Made by a program: the position numbers and the translations under genes. The notes beneath the pieces are model-generated. The model had not been told where the DNA came from. It made no database searches and saw only the letters and a list, made by a program, of their open reading frames with translations. Below are positions 31,784 to 39,133 of a stretch of DNA of 64,000 nt, in pieces. Within the stretch, counting starts at the first letter, position 1. Each line of letters begins with the position of its first letter. The stretch is from NCBI GenBank assembly GCA_902825985.1, contig CADEDC010000003.1, positions 74,926-138,925 of the forward strand, written 5' to 3'. The DNA is from an uncultured Acidobacteriota bacterium. GTDB lineage: Bacteria; Acidobacteriota; Vicinamibacteria; Vicinamibacterales; CAVVIG01.

Positions 31784-32953
31784 ATGACATCCATCGTCGT
31801 TCATTACAAGGAACTCGCGCTCAAGGGCAAGAACCGCCCGTGGTTCGTGCAGGTGCTGATCGGCAACCTGCGCAGCGCCCTGACCGGTCTCGACGTCGTC
31901 ACGGTCACGTCGGTGATGGGGCGCATCGAGATCGAGCTCGGTCCTGACGCGGCCTGGACCGAGGTGCGCGACCGCCTGTCGCGGGTGTTCGGCGTGGCGA
32001 ACTTCTCGTACGCCGCGAAGGCACCGCTGGAGTTCGCACCGCTGGCGGCGACGATTCTCGAGGCGCTGGGCGACCGGCAGCCGGCGTCGTTCCGGGTGAG
32101 CGTCCGCCGCGCCGACAAGCGTTTTCCGTTCACGTCGCCGCAGATCGAACGCGAGGTCGGCGGCCTCATCAAGGAGGCGCGCGGCTGGCACGTGGACCTG
32201 TCGAATCCCGAGCTCACCATCCACGTCGAGATGCTGCCGGGCCAGGCGTTCTTCTTCTTCGGCAAGGAGCCGGGAGCGGGCGGTCTGCCGACCGGCACGA
32301 GCGGCCGCCTCGCCTGCCTGCTCTCAGGCGGCATCGACTCGCCGGTGGCGGCGTATCGGATGATGCGGCGCGGCTGTCCGGTGCTGCTCGTGCACTTCCA
32401 CAGCTATCCCATCCTGTCGCGCGCCTCGCAGGACAAGGTGCGTGAAATCGCCCGCCTGCTGACCCGCCACCAGTTGCGATCGCGCCTGCTGCTGGTGCCG
32501 TTCGGCGAACTGCAGCAGCAGGTGCTGCTCGCCTGTCCGGCGGAGCTGCGGGTCGTCATCTACCGTCGGCTGATGCTCCGGATCGCGGAGAAGCTGGCGC
32601 GCGCCTGGCGCGCCCGGGCGCTGGTCACCGGGGAGGTGGTCGGCCAGGTGGCGTCGCAGACCGTCGAGAACCTGACCGCGATTGCCGACGCATCCTCGCT
32701 GGAGATCCTGCGGCCGTTGATCGGGATGGACAAGGACGAGATCTCCGATCAAGCGGCCCGGATCGGGACGTTGCCGATCTCGAACATCCCGGACCAGGAC
32801 TGCTGCACGTTGTTCACGCCACGGCATCCGGCCACCCGCGCCCGCCTCGAGCAGGTGCTCGCGGCGGAGCGGGCGCTGCCGATCGACGCGCTGGTCGCGG
32901 CGGCGGTGGCCGGCGTGGTCGTCGAGGAGTTCCGCTACCCGGTGCTAACATAA
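31784..32953 (+). CDS. thiI: tRNA 4-thiouridine synthase ThiI
   Basis: A 389-residue protein. The N-terminal ferredoxin-like/THUMP region (about 1-165) binds tRNA. The adenylating PP-loop domain has LLSGGIDSPVAAYRM near residue 170-185. It makes 4-thiouridine at tRNA position 8 and may contribute to thiamine thiazole sulphur. The C-terminal rhodanese domain of the E. coli enzyme is missing, as in many short bacterial forms that use a separate sulphur donor. It follows hpnE by 4 nt and may be in the same transcript. Confidence 0.93.
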   Translation: MTSIVVHYKELALKGKNRPWFVQVLIGNLRSALTGLDVVTVTSVMGRIEIELGPDAAWTEVRDRLSRVFGVANFSYAAKAPLEFAPLAATILEALGDRQPASFRVSVRRADKRFPFTSPQIEREVGGLIKEARGWHVDLSNPELTIHVEMLPGQAFFFFGKEPGAGGLPTGTSGRLACLLSGGIDSPVAAYRMMRRGCPVLLVHFHSYPILSRASQDKVREIARLLTRHQLRSRLLLVPFGELQQQVLLACPAELRVVIYRRLMLRIAEKLARAWRARALVTGEVVGQVASQTVENLTAIADASSLEILRPLIGMDKDEISDQAARIGTLPISNIPDQDCCTLFTPRHPATRARLEQVLAAERALPIDALVAAAVAGVVVEEFRYPVLT

Positions 32954-32980
32954 CGGGCTGGCCGGAACGGAGGACTCAAC

Positions 32981-34429
32981 ATGTTTACGTCTATCAAGGA
33001 AATGACCGACGCCGTCGCCCCGGCGGCGACCGTCCTGAGCGACCGGGTCAGCGCGACCAGCGCCGCCGGATTGAGCGCGGAGCTCGTCGATCGGCTGGCC
33101 TGGACCGCGGCGTTCGGTGCCGACGCGGAGCTGAAGGGCACGGCGCGCTGGATCATCCGGTCGCTGGCGGCGGCGCGCGGCGTCCGGCCGGCCTCGATTC
33201 ACGATCTGTACATGGCGATGGGCCGCGGCGCGATCGGCGGGTTCACCGTGCCGGCCATCAACGTCCGTGCGATGTCGTACGACACGGCCCGCGCCGTGAT
33301 TCGCGCCGCCAGGAAGATCGATGCCGGCGCGTTCATCTTCGAAATCGCGCGGTCGGAGATCGGCTACACCGAGCAGCGGCCGCACGAGTACGCGGCCATC
33401 CTGTTCGCCGCGGCACTGCGCGAGGGCTTCAGCGGACCGCTGTTCATCCAGGGCGACCACGTCCAGACCAACGCGAAGAAGTACAACAGTCCCGAGCGTG
33501 ACAAGGAGCTCGACATCCTGCGCGCGCTCATCAAGGAGGAGATCGCCGCCGGCTTCTACAACATCGACATCGACACGTCGACGCTGGTCGATCTCGACAA
33601 GCCGACGCTCGACGAACAGCAGGAGGTCAACGTCACGCTGGCGGCCGACTTCGCGGCGTTCATCCGCGCGCACGAGCCCCAGGGCGTCACGGTGTCCGTG
33701 GGTGGCGAGATCGGCGAGGTCGGCGGCAAGAATTCCGACGTCCATGAACTGCACGCCTACATGACGGGCTTCAACCGCAAGCTGAAGGAGCGCGGCGCCG
33801 ATCTGATCGGTCTCAGCAAGATCAGCGTCCAGACCGGCACGGCGCACGGCGGCTTCATCAACGCCGACGGCACGGTGCGCACCGACGTCAAGATCGACCT
33901 CGTCACGCTCGAAGAACTGTCGCGCCTGGCACGTACGGAATATGGCCTCGGCGGCGCCGTGCAGCACGGCGCGTCGACGCTGCCGGCCGAAGCCTTCGAC
34001 AACTTCCCGCGCGTCGGCGCCTGCGAGATCCATCTCGCCACCGACTTCCAGAACATGGTGTACGACCATCCGGCCCTGCCGGCCGATCTCAAGGCCGAGA
34101 TGTACGCCTGGCTGCGGGAGAACGCGACGGAGGAGCGGAAGCCGAAGGACACCGAGGAGCAGTTCATCTACAAGGCGCGCAAGAAGGCGATCGGGCCGTT
34201 CAAGCGGCGGCTGTGGGGGATGAGCGAGGACGTCCGCACGGCGATCGGCCGCTCGCTCGAGGAGCGCTTCGCGTTCCTGATGAAGCAGCTGAATATCGGC
34301 GGCACCGCCGCCGCCGTCGGAACCCACGTGACGGTCACGCCGGTTCCGCTGAGTCGTGAGGCGGAGATTGTCGCCGCCGGCGGCACGATCACGGCGGCCG
34401 AACGCAAGGCCGAAGGGCTCGCCGACTGA
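32981..34429 (+). CDS. Class II fructose/tagatose-bisphosphate aldolase-like protein
   Basis: A 482-residue TIM-barrel protein. The central part shows GAIGGFTVPAINVR, FIQGDHVQTNAKKY, FYNIDIDTSTLVDL and SVGGEIGEVGGKN, which follow the class II aldolase pattern of metal-binding His/Asp/Glu residues. It is longer than common class II enzymes (about 300-430), with an extra N-terminal 60 and C-terminal 60 residues. It may serve glycolysis or gluconeogenesis. A strong GGAGGA ribosome site lies before ATG 32981. Confidence 0.78.
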   Translation: MFTSIKEMTDAVAPAATVLSDRVSATSAAGLSAELVDRLAWTAAFGADAELKGTARWIIRSLAAARGVRPASIHDLYMAMGRGAIGGFTVPAINVRAMSYDTARAVIRAARKIDAGAFIFEIARSEIGYTEQRPHEYAAILFAAALREGFSGPLFIQGDHVQTNAKKYNSPERDKELDILRALIKEEIAAGFYNIDIDTSTLVDLDKPTLDEQQEVNVTLAADFAAFIRAHEPQGVTVSVGGEIGEVGGKNSDVHELHAYMTGFNRKLKERGADLIGLSKISVQTGTAHGGFINADGTVRTDVKIDLVTLEELSRLARTEYGLGGAVQHGASTLPAEAFDNFPRVGACEIHLATDFQNMVYDHPALPADLKAEMYAWLRENATEERKPKDTEEQFIYKARKKAIGPFKRRLWGMSEDVRTAIGRSLEERFAFLMKQLNIGGTAAAVGTHVTVTPVPLSREAEIVAAGGTITAAERKAEGLAD

Positions 34430-34469
34430 GAGCGGAGAGCCGGCTCGCTCGCGCGATCCGGCCGCGGCG

Positions 34470-35429
34470 TCACCCGCCCCGAATCCCGGCGAGGCGGCGC
34501 AGCTTGTCCGGATTGCGCACGACGTAGAGCGCCAGCACCACGTCCCCGTCGATCTCGAACGCCGCCGTCTGTATTGGACCGTCACTGGCCTCGACGATGA
34601 CGCCAGGCAGGCCGTTGATCGTGGCGAAGCGCAGGGTGTAGTCGGCGCGCCACCCCTTCTGTGTGGTGCCGACGAGGAAGCGCGCCGCGCGATCGGCACC
34701 GTGGATCACGTTGAGTGCCGCGACCACCTTGCCGCCGCCGTCCGTGATGACGCGGACATCGCTGGCCAGCAACCGCATCAGCCCGCTCACGTCGCCGGAC
34801 TGTGTCGCCGCGACGAACGTCGTCAGCAGCTGGGCGTGCCGGGCGGTGACGCCGTGCGATCGCGCCGGCGTGCCGGCCGGCCGCGAGTCGGCCGGTTCCG
34901 TCGCTGCGTCCGCAGCCGACGGCGGCCCCGTCACGCCGCGTGGGCGGGTCGCGCGCACGTGCACGCGGGCGCGGCAGGCCAGCTGCCGACAGGCGGCTTC
35001 GCTGCGGTCCAGCGCGCCGGCAACCTCGGTGAACGAGAAGTCGAACACGTCGTGCAGCAGGAAGGCGGCGCGCTCCAGCGGCGACAGCCGTTCGAGCGTC
35101 AACAGCAGTGCAATCGACAGGTCCTCCGCCAGCTCGCTGCGGCTGTCGGGCGCCAGCGCCGCGGTGTCGACCACCGGCTCCGGCAGCCACGGACCGACGT
35201 ACTCCTCACGTCGCGCGCGTGCCGACGTCAGCAGGTCGAGACAGATCCGGGTCGTCGTGGTCATCAGGAACGCCTTCGCCTCCGACACCTGGCTGCGGTC
35301 CACGCGATGCCAGCGGAGGTACGCCTCCTGCACGGCGTCCTCCGCATCGGCGAGCGAGCCGAGCATCCGGTAGGCGAGCCCGAGCAGGCGCCGGCGATGC
35401 GGCTCGAAGCTGGCGGACGGATCCGGCAT
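34470..35429 (-). CDS. ECF41-type sigma factor with SnoaL-like C-terminal domain
   Basis: A 319-residue sigma factor. Sigma regions 2 and 4 (about 10-170) are joined to a SnoaL-like domain (about 195-315) that in the ECF41 group modulates activity in place of an anti-sigma. All three ECF41 hallmark motifs are present: WLPEP between regions 2 and 4, DGGGK in the extension and NPDKL near the end. The ATG at 35429 is chosen; GTG 35438 is possible. It is encoded just after the AhpD-like partner gene, the standard ECF41 arrangement, and is predicted to be autoregulated through the promoter upstream of that partner. Confidence 0.93.
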   Translation of the reverse strand: MPDPSASFEPHRRRLLGLAYRMLGSLADAEDAVQEAYLRWHRVDRSQVSEAKAFLMTTTTRICLDLLTSARARREEYVGPWLPEPVVDTAALAPDSRSELAEDLSIALLLTLERLSPLERAAFLLHDVFDFSFTEVAGALDRSEAACRQLACRARVHVRATRPRGVTGPPSAADAATEPADSRPAGTPARSHGVTARHAQLLTTFVAATQSGDVSGLMRLLASDVRVITDGGGKVVAALNVIHGADRAARFLVGTTQKGWRADYTLRFATINGLPGVIVEASDGPIQTAAFEIDGDVVLALYVVRNPDKLRRLAGIRGG

Positions 35430-35452
35430 GGCGTTCACGGCGCCGGTCGGGC

Positions 35453-36031
35453 TCACGCCGTGCGCACCACCGGCTTCGCCGGTGCCGCGGCGCGGCCGTG
35501 GTCCATCGCGACCGCCGTGCCCGCGACGACCACGCGCATGCAGGCCTGGCCGTGGCCGAGGGCATACTTGACCGTCGGGTAGATGCGCGCCGTGGTGATC
35601 GCCAGCGCGAGGCTCACGAGTGCGCGGCGCCCCCAGCGGTCCACGATCGCGTCGCGGTAGTGGTCGGCCGCCGCATCGTGGGCGAGCGTCGCGCCGGTGA
35701 AGCGCCAGACCAGCGCGACCTCCGGCGGCATGTCGTCGGGGCGATCGGCGAGGACGGCCCGCAGCACCGCCGGAGTGACGCCCGCCCGCTCGGCCATCGT
35801 GACGGCGATTTGCGTGCACGGCCCGCAGTCCTCGTGCCGCACGGCGGTGATCCCGGCCGCACACCAGGCGTCGAGCGGGATGTCGCGCCTGAACCTCCCC
35901 ATGGCGGTGGCGCGGGTGAACAGCCAGGCCGCCCGTGGGCTCGCGTCAATCAGGTCGCGCAGGTAGGTCGCGTCGTAGTTCCACTGCCGTTCGAAGCGGT
36001 CGATCCCCTTCCGCATGGCCCATCTGATCAT
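35453..36031 (-). CDS. Carboxymuconolactone decarboxylase/AhpD-like protein
   Basis: A 192-residue protein with the AhpD-type redox motif HEDCGPCTQ (Cys-x2-Cys with an upstream Glu and His). It is the typical COE partner of ECF41 sigma factors (carboxymuconolactone decarboxylase, oxidoreductase or epimerase). It likely acts in a peroxide- or thiol-related process, but the physiological substrate is unknown. It begins about 20 nt after a perfect ECF41 promoter and ends 23 nt before the sigma gene. Confidence 0.88.
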   Translation of the reverse strand: MIRWAMRKGIDRFERQWNYDATYLRDLIDASPRAAWLFTRATAMGRFRRDIPLDAWCAAGITAVRHEDCGPCTQIAVTMAERAGVTPAVLRAVLADRPDDMPPEVALVWRFTGATLAHDAAADHYRDAIVDRWGRRALVSLALAITTARIYPTVKYALGHGQACMRVVVAGTAVAMDHGRAAAPAKPVVRTA

Positions 36032-36056
36032 GTCACTTCATGGCCTCCGGATGTAA

Positions 36057-36083
36057 GACGGGACAGGCCGGCCGCTTGTGACA
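36057..36083 (-). promoter_or_regulatory. ECF41-dependent promoter
   Basis: On the minus strand TGTCACA (36083-36077), exactly 16 bp, then CGTC (36060-36057). This matches the published ECF41 promoter pattern (TGTCACA, 16-bp spacer, CGTC). It sits just upstream of the AhpD-like gene and so controls that gene and the sigma factor together. Confidence 0.82.
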
Positions 36084-36182
36084 TGACCGCGCAGAATCGG
36101 CCGAGCTGCCGGCCGCCGCAGCGCGTTGCCCGGGCAGCGGCGGTGGCCGGCGCAGAGCTCGGAGCGCTCGTCGTTCCCCGGC

Positions 36183-37274
36183 CTACTGTTCCTGCCACGC
36201 GAACGGCGGGAATGCCCCGCCGCTGTCTGCCGGGAACGGCACCAGGATGACCGGCGACCGCTCTGCCGTCGCGATGTTCGCATCGGATCGGGTCGATCCG
36301 GCGACGACCATGAAGCCGACCAGTTCACCCGGACGCGGCACGTAATTGGCCATCGGACCCCAACGGCTCGGGTCGTAGAGCCAGCCCGGGCCGATATCCG
36401 ACGGCTTGGTCAACGCCTTCGTCGTCTGACCCGGCCGCCAGCGCTCGGCTCCCGTTCCGTACCACCGCCCGTTGACGTTGAAGAACACCCACAGCGTGGC
36501 CTCCTGCGTCGTCCCGTCGTTGGCGATGACGACCGGTGGCCACGTTCCGCGGCGCGTGTGATCGAGGAAGATCTGTCCGCCGCCGAAGCGCAGCGCCGTG
36601 ATTCGTGACGTGATCGGCCAGCCGCGGACGTCCGGGCTGCCGACGATGGTGACACGGCCGAGGTCGAATCCGCCCGGCGCCGGATTGGCCGGCGCAGGGG
36701 GTGGGGGCGGCGGTGGCGGAGGTGGTGGCTCCACGGGCGGCGGCGGTGGTGTCGCCGACCGCCGGCGCAGGGTTTCCGTGCCGCGCACCGGACCCAGGCA
36801 TGTCGTGCCCGAGTACGGAATGGTCAGGGTGTTGCTGTCGACGATGACGCCGGTTCCCGACACCGAGAAGCTGCACGCCGCGAAGCCGCCGACGACGGCG
36901 GCCCCGTCCACCGAGACATGCAGCTGCTGCGGACCGGCCATCGTGCCATGAGCCGTGCCGCTGATTGTGAGATTGCCGCCGCACGTCGCCGAGAAACTGC
37001 CATTGAGGGCGCTGTCCGACTGGCTGGATACCTGCCACTGGAACTCACCGCACGTCGAGACATCCGGAATCGTGAAGCCGGCGTCGGAGGCCCAGACGCC
37101 GACCAGCGGGCCGTTCGGCGAGCCGCCCGCCACCGGCTCCGGCGTCGATGCGGGACCGGTGTTCGTCGGCACCAGCAGGGTCGTTTCCTGCTCGAATCCG
37201 GCACACGCCGCGAAGAGGGCGACGAGGATCGGCAGGGCCAGCCGCAGGCGCACGGGACCGGATCGCGAAGTCAT
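36183..37274 (-). CDS. Hypothetical lipoprotein with poly-proline linker
   Basis: A 363-residue protein. The signal peptide ends in a lipobox-like LFAAC (Cys24). A first beta-rich domain (about 45-170) has paired Cys (TCGEF, ATCGGN, ACSF, TTCLG). A run of Pro residues (about 175-205) separates it from a C-terminal domain (about 210-363) with GGQIFLDHTRRGTWPPVV and WVFFNVNGRWYGTGAERW. No known family is recognised. It is probably anchored outside the cytoplasm. It stands alone between the ECF41 pair and the Nudix gene. Confidence 0.65.
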   Translation of the reverse strand: MTSRSGPVRLRLALPILVALFAACAGFEQETTLLVPTNTGPASTPEPVAGGSPNGPLVGVWASDAGFTIPDVSTCGEFQWQVSSQSDSALNGSFSATCGGNLTISGTAHGTMAGPQQLHVSVDGAAVVGGFAACSFSVSGTGVIVDSNTLTIPYSGTTCLGPVRGTETLRRRSATPPPPPVEPPPPPPPPPPPAPANPAPGGFDLGRVTIVGSPDVRGWPITSRITALRFGGGQIFLDHTRRGTWPPVVIANDGTTQEATLWVFFNVNGRWYGTGAERWRPGQTTKALTKPSDIGPGWLYDPSRWGPMANYVPRPGELVGFMVVAGSTRSDANIATAERSPVILVPFPADSGGAFPPFAWQEQ

Positions 37275-37375
37275 CTCTGCATCCCCTCGGCGAACCGATT
37301 ACAGAATCGTGCGCCGAATCACGAACTTGCGCGTGACTCACGCGGAACTGGCCCGGTTTGGCCTGAGAAAGTCGG

Positions 37376-37951
37376 TTACGCCGACAGGGGATGCAGAAGC
37401 CCCGCCAGGTAGTCGCGTAGCCCTTCGTTGGTGCTGCGGAACGCGAGCTCGTCCCACGGGAGCGCCGCCGGCGTGAACTCGGCGATCTCGAGCCCTTCGT
37501 CGTCGCAGCACAGGCTGCCGCCCAGCGCCGACGCCGCGTAGACGACGATGACCGGCGCCCGGCCCGGATACGAGTAGATGTTGACGAGGCCGTCGAGGCG
37601 GACGTCGAGCCCGCATTCCTCGCGTGCCTCACGGACCGCCGCCACCGTCAGCGGCTCACCGCGATCGACGTAGCCGCCGGGGAACACCCACTTGCCGTAG
37701 CCCGGGTCGATCGCGCGGCGAACCATGACGATCCGATTCGTCGCCGTCCGGATGATCGTGCCGACGGCAATCTTGGGGTCGAGGTAGAAGACGAACTGGC
37801 ATCCCGTACAGACCAGCCGCTCCGGCTCGAGCGGCTTGAGCAGACGTCGCTCGAGCCCGCTGCCGCACCGCGGACAGAACCGGAAAGCGTGCGACTCGTC
37901 GTGGGGGTGCAGGTGGAACTCCGGCACGACCCAGTATAATTCCGGGAACAT
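37376..37951 (-). CDS. Nudix hydrolase with N-terminal zinc ribbon
   Basis: A 191-residue protein. Paired cysteines (FCPRCGSG, then VCTGCQF) form an NUDIX_4/NudC-type zinc ribbon at about 28-55. The Nudix box region GGYVDRGEPLTVAAVREARE has its conserved G, E, RE and EE residues. It resembles ADP-ribose/NADH pyrophosphatase-like members. The start is uncertain: ATG 37951 overlaps the divergent def ATG, while GTG 37927 would be leaderless behind TATACT. Confidence 0.85.
   Translation of the reverse strand: MFPELYWVVPEFHLHPHDESHAFRFCPRCGSGLERRLLKPLEPERLVCTGCQFVFYLDPKIAVGTIIRTATNRIVMVRRAIDPGYGKWVFPGGYVDRGEPLTVAAVREAREECGLDVRLDGLVNIYSYPGRAPVIVVYAASALGGSLCCDDEGLEIAEFTPAALPWDELAFRSTNEGLRDYLAGLLHPLSA
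37933..37940. promoter_or_regulatory. Symmetric bidirectional -10 element
   Basis: The eight bases AGTATAAT read TATAAT on the plus strand (37935-37940; 9 nt before the def ATG) and TATACT on the minus strand (37938-37933; 5 nt before an in-frame Nudix GTG). Both mRNAs would be nearly leaderless. Confidence 0.55.
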
Positions 37952-38495
37952 GGCCATTCTGAAAGTGGCGCACATGGGCCACCCCGTGCTGCGGACGAAA
38001 GCCCGCGCCTTGTCGCCGGCGGACGTCCGGACGGCCGAACTCCAGACGCTGATCGACGACATGATCGACACCATGGTCGAGTACCGCGGCGTCGGTCTCG
38101 CGGCGCCGCAAGTGCACGAAGGCATTCGACTCTTCGTCGGCGATCTCGGGGCGCGCGACGAGGAGGACGCCGACGCCGAGCCGATGGTCCTCATCAATCC
38201 CGAGATCAGCCCGGTCGGGCCGGAGATGGTCGAAGACTGGGAGGGGTGCCTGAGCATTCCGGACATCCGCGGCAAGGTGCCGCGCTACCGCGACATCAGG
38301 CTGAGGGCGCTCAACCGCAAGGGCGAACGGATTGAGATGCGCGCCAAGAATTTCTCGGCGCGCATCATCCAGCACGAAACCGATCACCTGGACGGCGTCC
38401 TCTTCTTCGACCGGATGAACGGCTTCGAGTCGCTGACCTTCCTCGAGGAGTACAGTCGCTACTGGGCGAAGCGCGAGGACGACGAAGAGGCGTGA
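37950..38495 (+). CDS. def: Peptide deformylase
   Basis: A 181-residue metalloenzyme that removes the formyl group from nascent proteins. All three motifs are present: GVGLAAPQ, EGCLSIP (Cys metal ligand) and QHETDHLDG (two His ligands and catalytic Glu). The ATG at 37950 is chosen by family start and by the -10 box 9 nt upstream; the open frame upstream is not used. The C-terminus is rich in Asp/Glu. Confidence 0.95.
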   Translation: MAILKVAHMGHPVLRTKARALSPADVRTAELQTLIDDMIDTMVEYRGVGLAAPQVHEGIRLFVGDLGARDEEDADAEPMVLINPEISPVGPEMVEDWEGCLSIPDIRGKVPRYRDIRLRALNRKGERIEMRAKNFSARIIQHETDHLDGVLFFDRMNGFESLTFLEEYSRYWAKREDDEEA

Positions 38496-38614
38496 GCCGG
38501 CCGCCCGGTGCGGCGCCGGCGTCCGTCCAGGCGAGCGTCGCCCGCAGGTCGTCGATCAGCCGGCCACCGATCCTGCGCAGCATAGCCTCGGACCGCCGCC
38601 GTGCGACCTGGACA

Positions 38615-39133
38615 TCAACCGTTCTGCAGGACAGGCCAGACCGCCGCGCGCCAGGCGGCGACCTTGCGCGCGACGGGCAGGGCGGCATGCGCCGGGCTCG
38701 TCGAGGGCAGTCGGACGCGAGCGATGGCGACCGATTCGGGTTCGAGCGCCGGCAGCACCAGCCGCTGGAACAGCGCCGCCGCGGTCGCCCCGTTGAACGC
38801 GATCAGCCGGATGTCGGGATGCGCGTGCAGGAAAGGCTCGAGGTCGTTCGCCACGACCGATCGGCGCCGAATCGCCGCGTCACGACTCCCGCCGCGGGCG
38901 GCCGCCGCGCAGACGTCCCAGAGCGCCAGACGCGCCGCCACGAGCCGGCCGAGTCGCTCGCGATAGGGCAGCGCCACCGGAATGCCGGTGAGCTCGGCGA
39001 TGATCGCCCAGAAACCGTTGCGCGGGTGCGCGTAGTACTCACCGGCGGCAATCGACGCGTCTCCCGGAAGGCTGCCGAGAATCAGCACCCGCGCATCATC
39101 ACCCGCGACCGGTCCGAGGTTCGAGGCGGTCAG
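38615..39133 (-). CDS. Uracil/hypoxanthine-DNA glycosylase family protein, uncertain start
   Basis: About 172 residues. It has VLILGSLPGDASIAAGEYYA and HPRNGFW, the pattern of the single-domain uracil-DNA-glycosylase superfamily that includes hypoxanthine-DNA glycosylases, and a late LPSTSPAHA motif. It repairs deaminated bases. No ATG, GTG or TTG exists at the expected N-terminus. The frame contains CTG at 39133, which overlaps the ThyX stop as CTGA and fits the family start; GTG 39088 would delete part of the fold. Confidence 0.8.
   Translation of the reverse strand: MTASNLGPVAGDDARVLILGSLPGDASIAAGEYYAHPRNGFWAIIAELTGIPVALPYRERLGRLVAARLALWDVCAAAARGGSRDAAIRRRSVVANDLEPFLHAHPDIRLIAFNGATAAALFQRLVLPALEPESVAIARVRLPSTSPAHAALPVARKVAAWRAAVWPVLQNG

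Noticed and set aside
36700-36760. Pro-rich codon run in the lipoprotein gene taken as a possible tandem repeat or phase-variable tract
   Set aside because: The repeats are of mixed GGC/GGT/GGA type on the plus strand and stay in frame as a Pro linker; no long identical unit is present.
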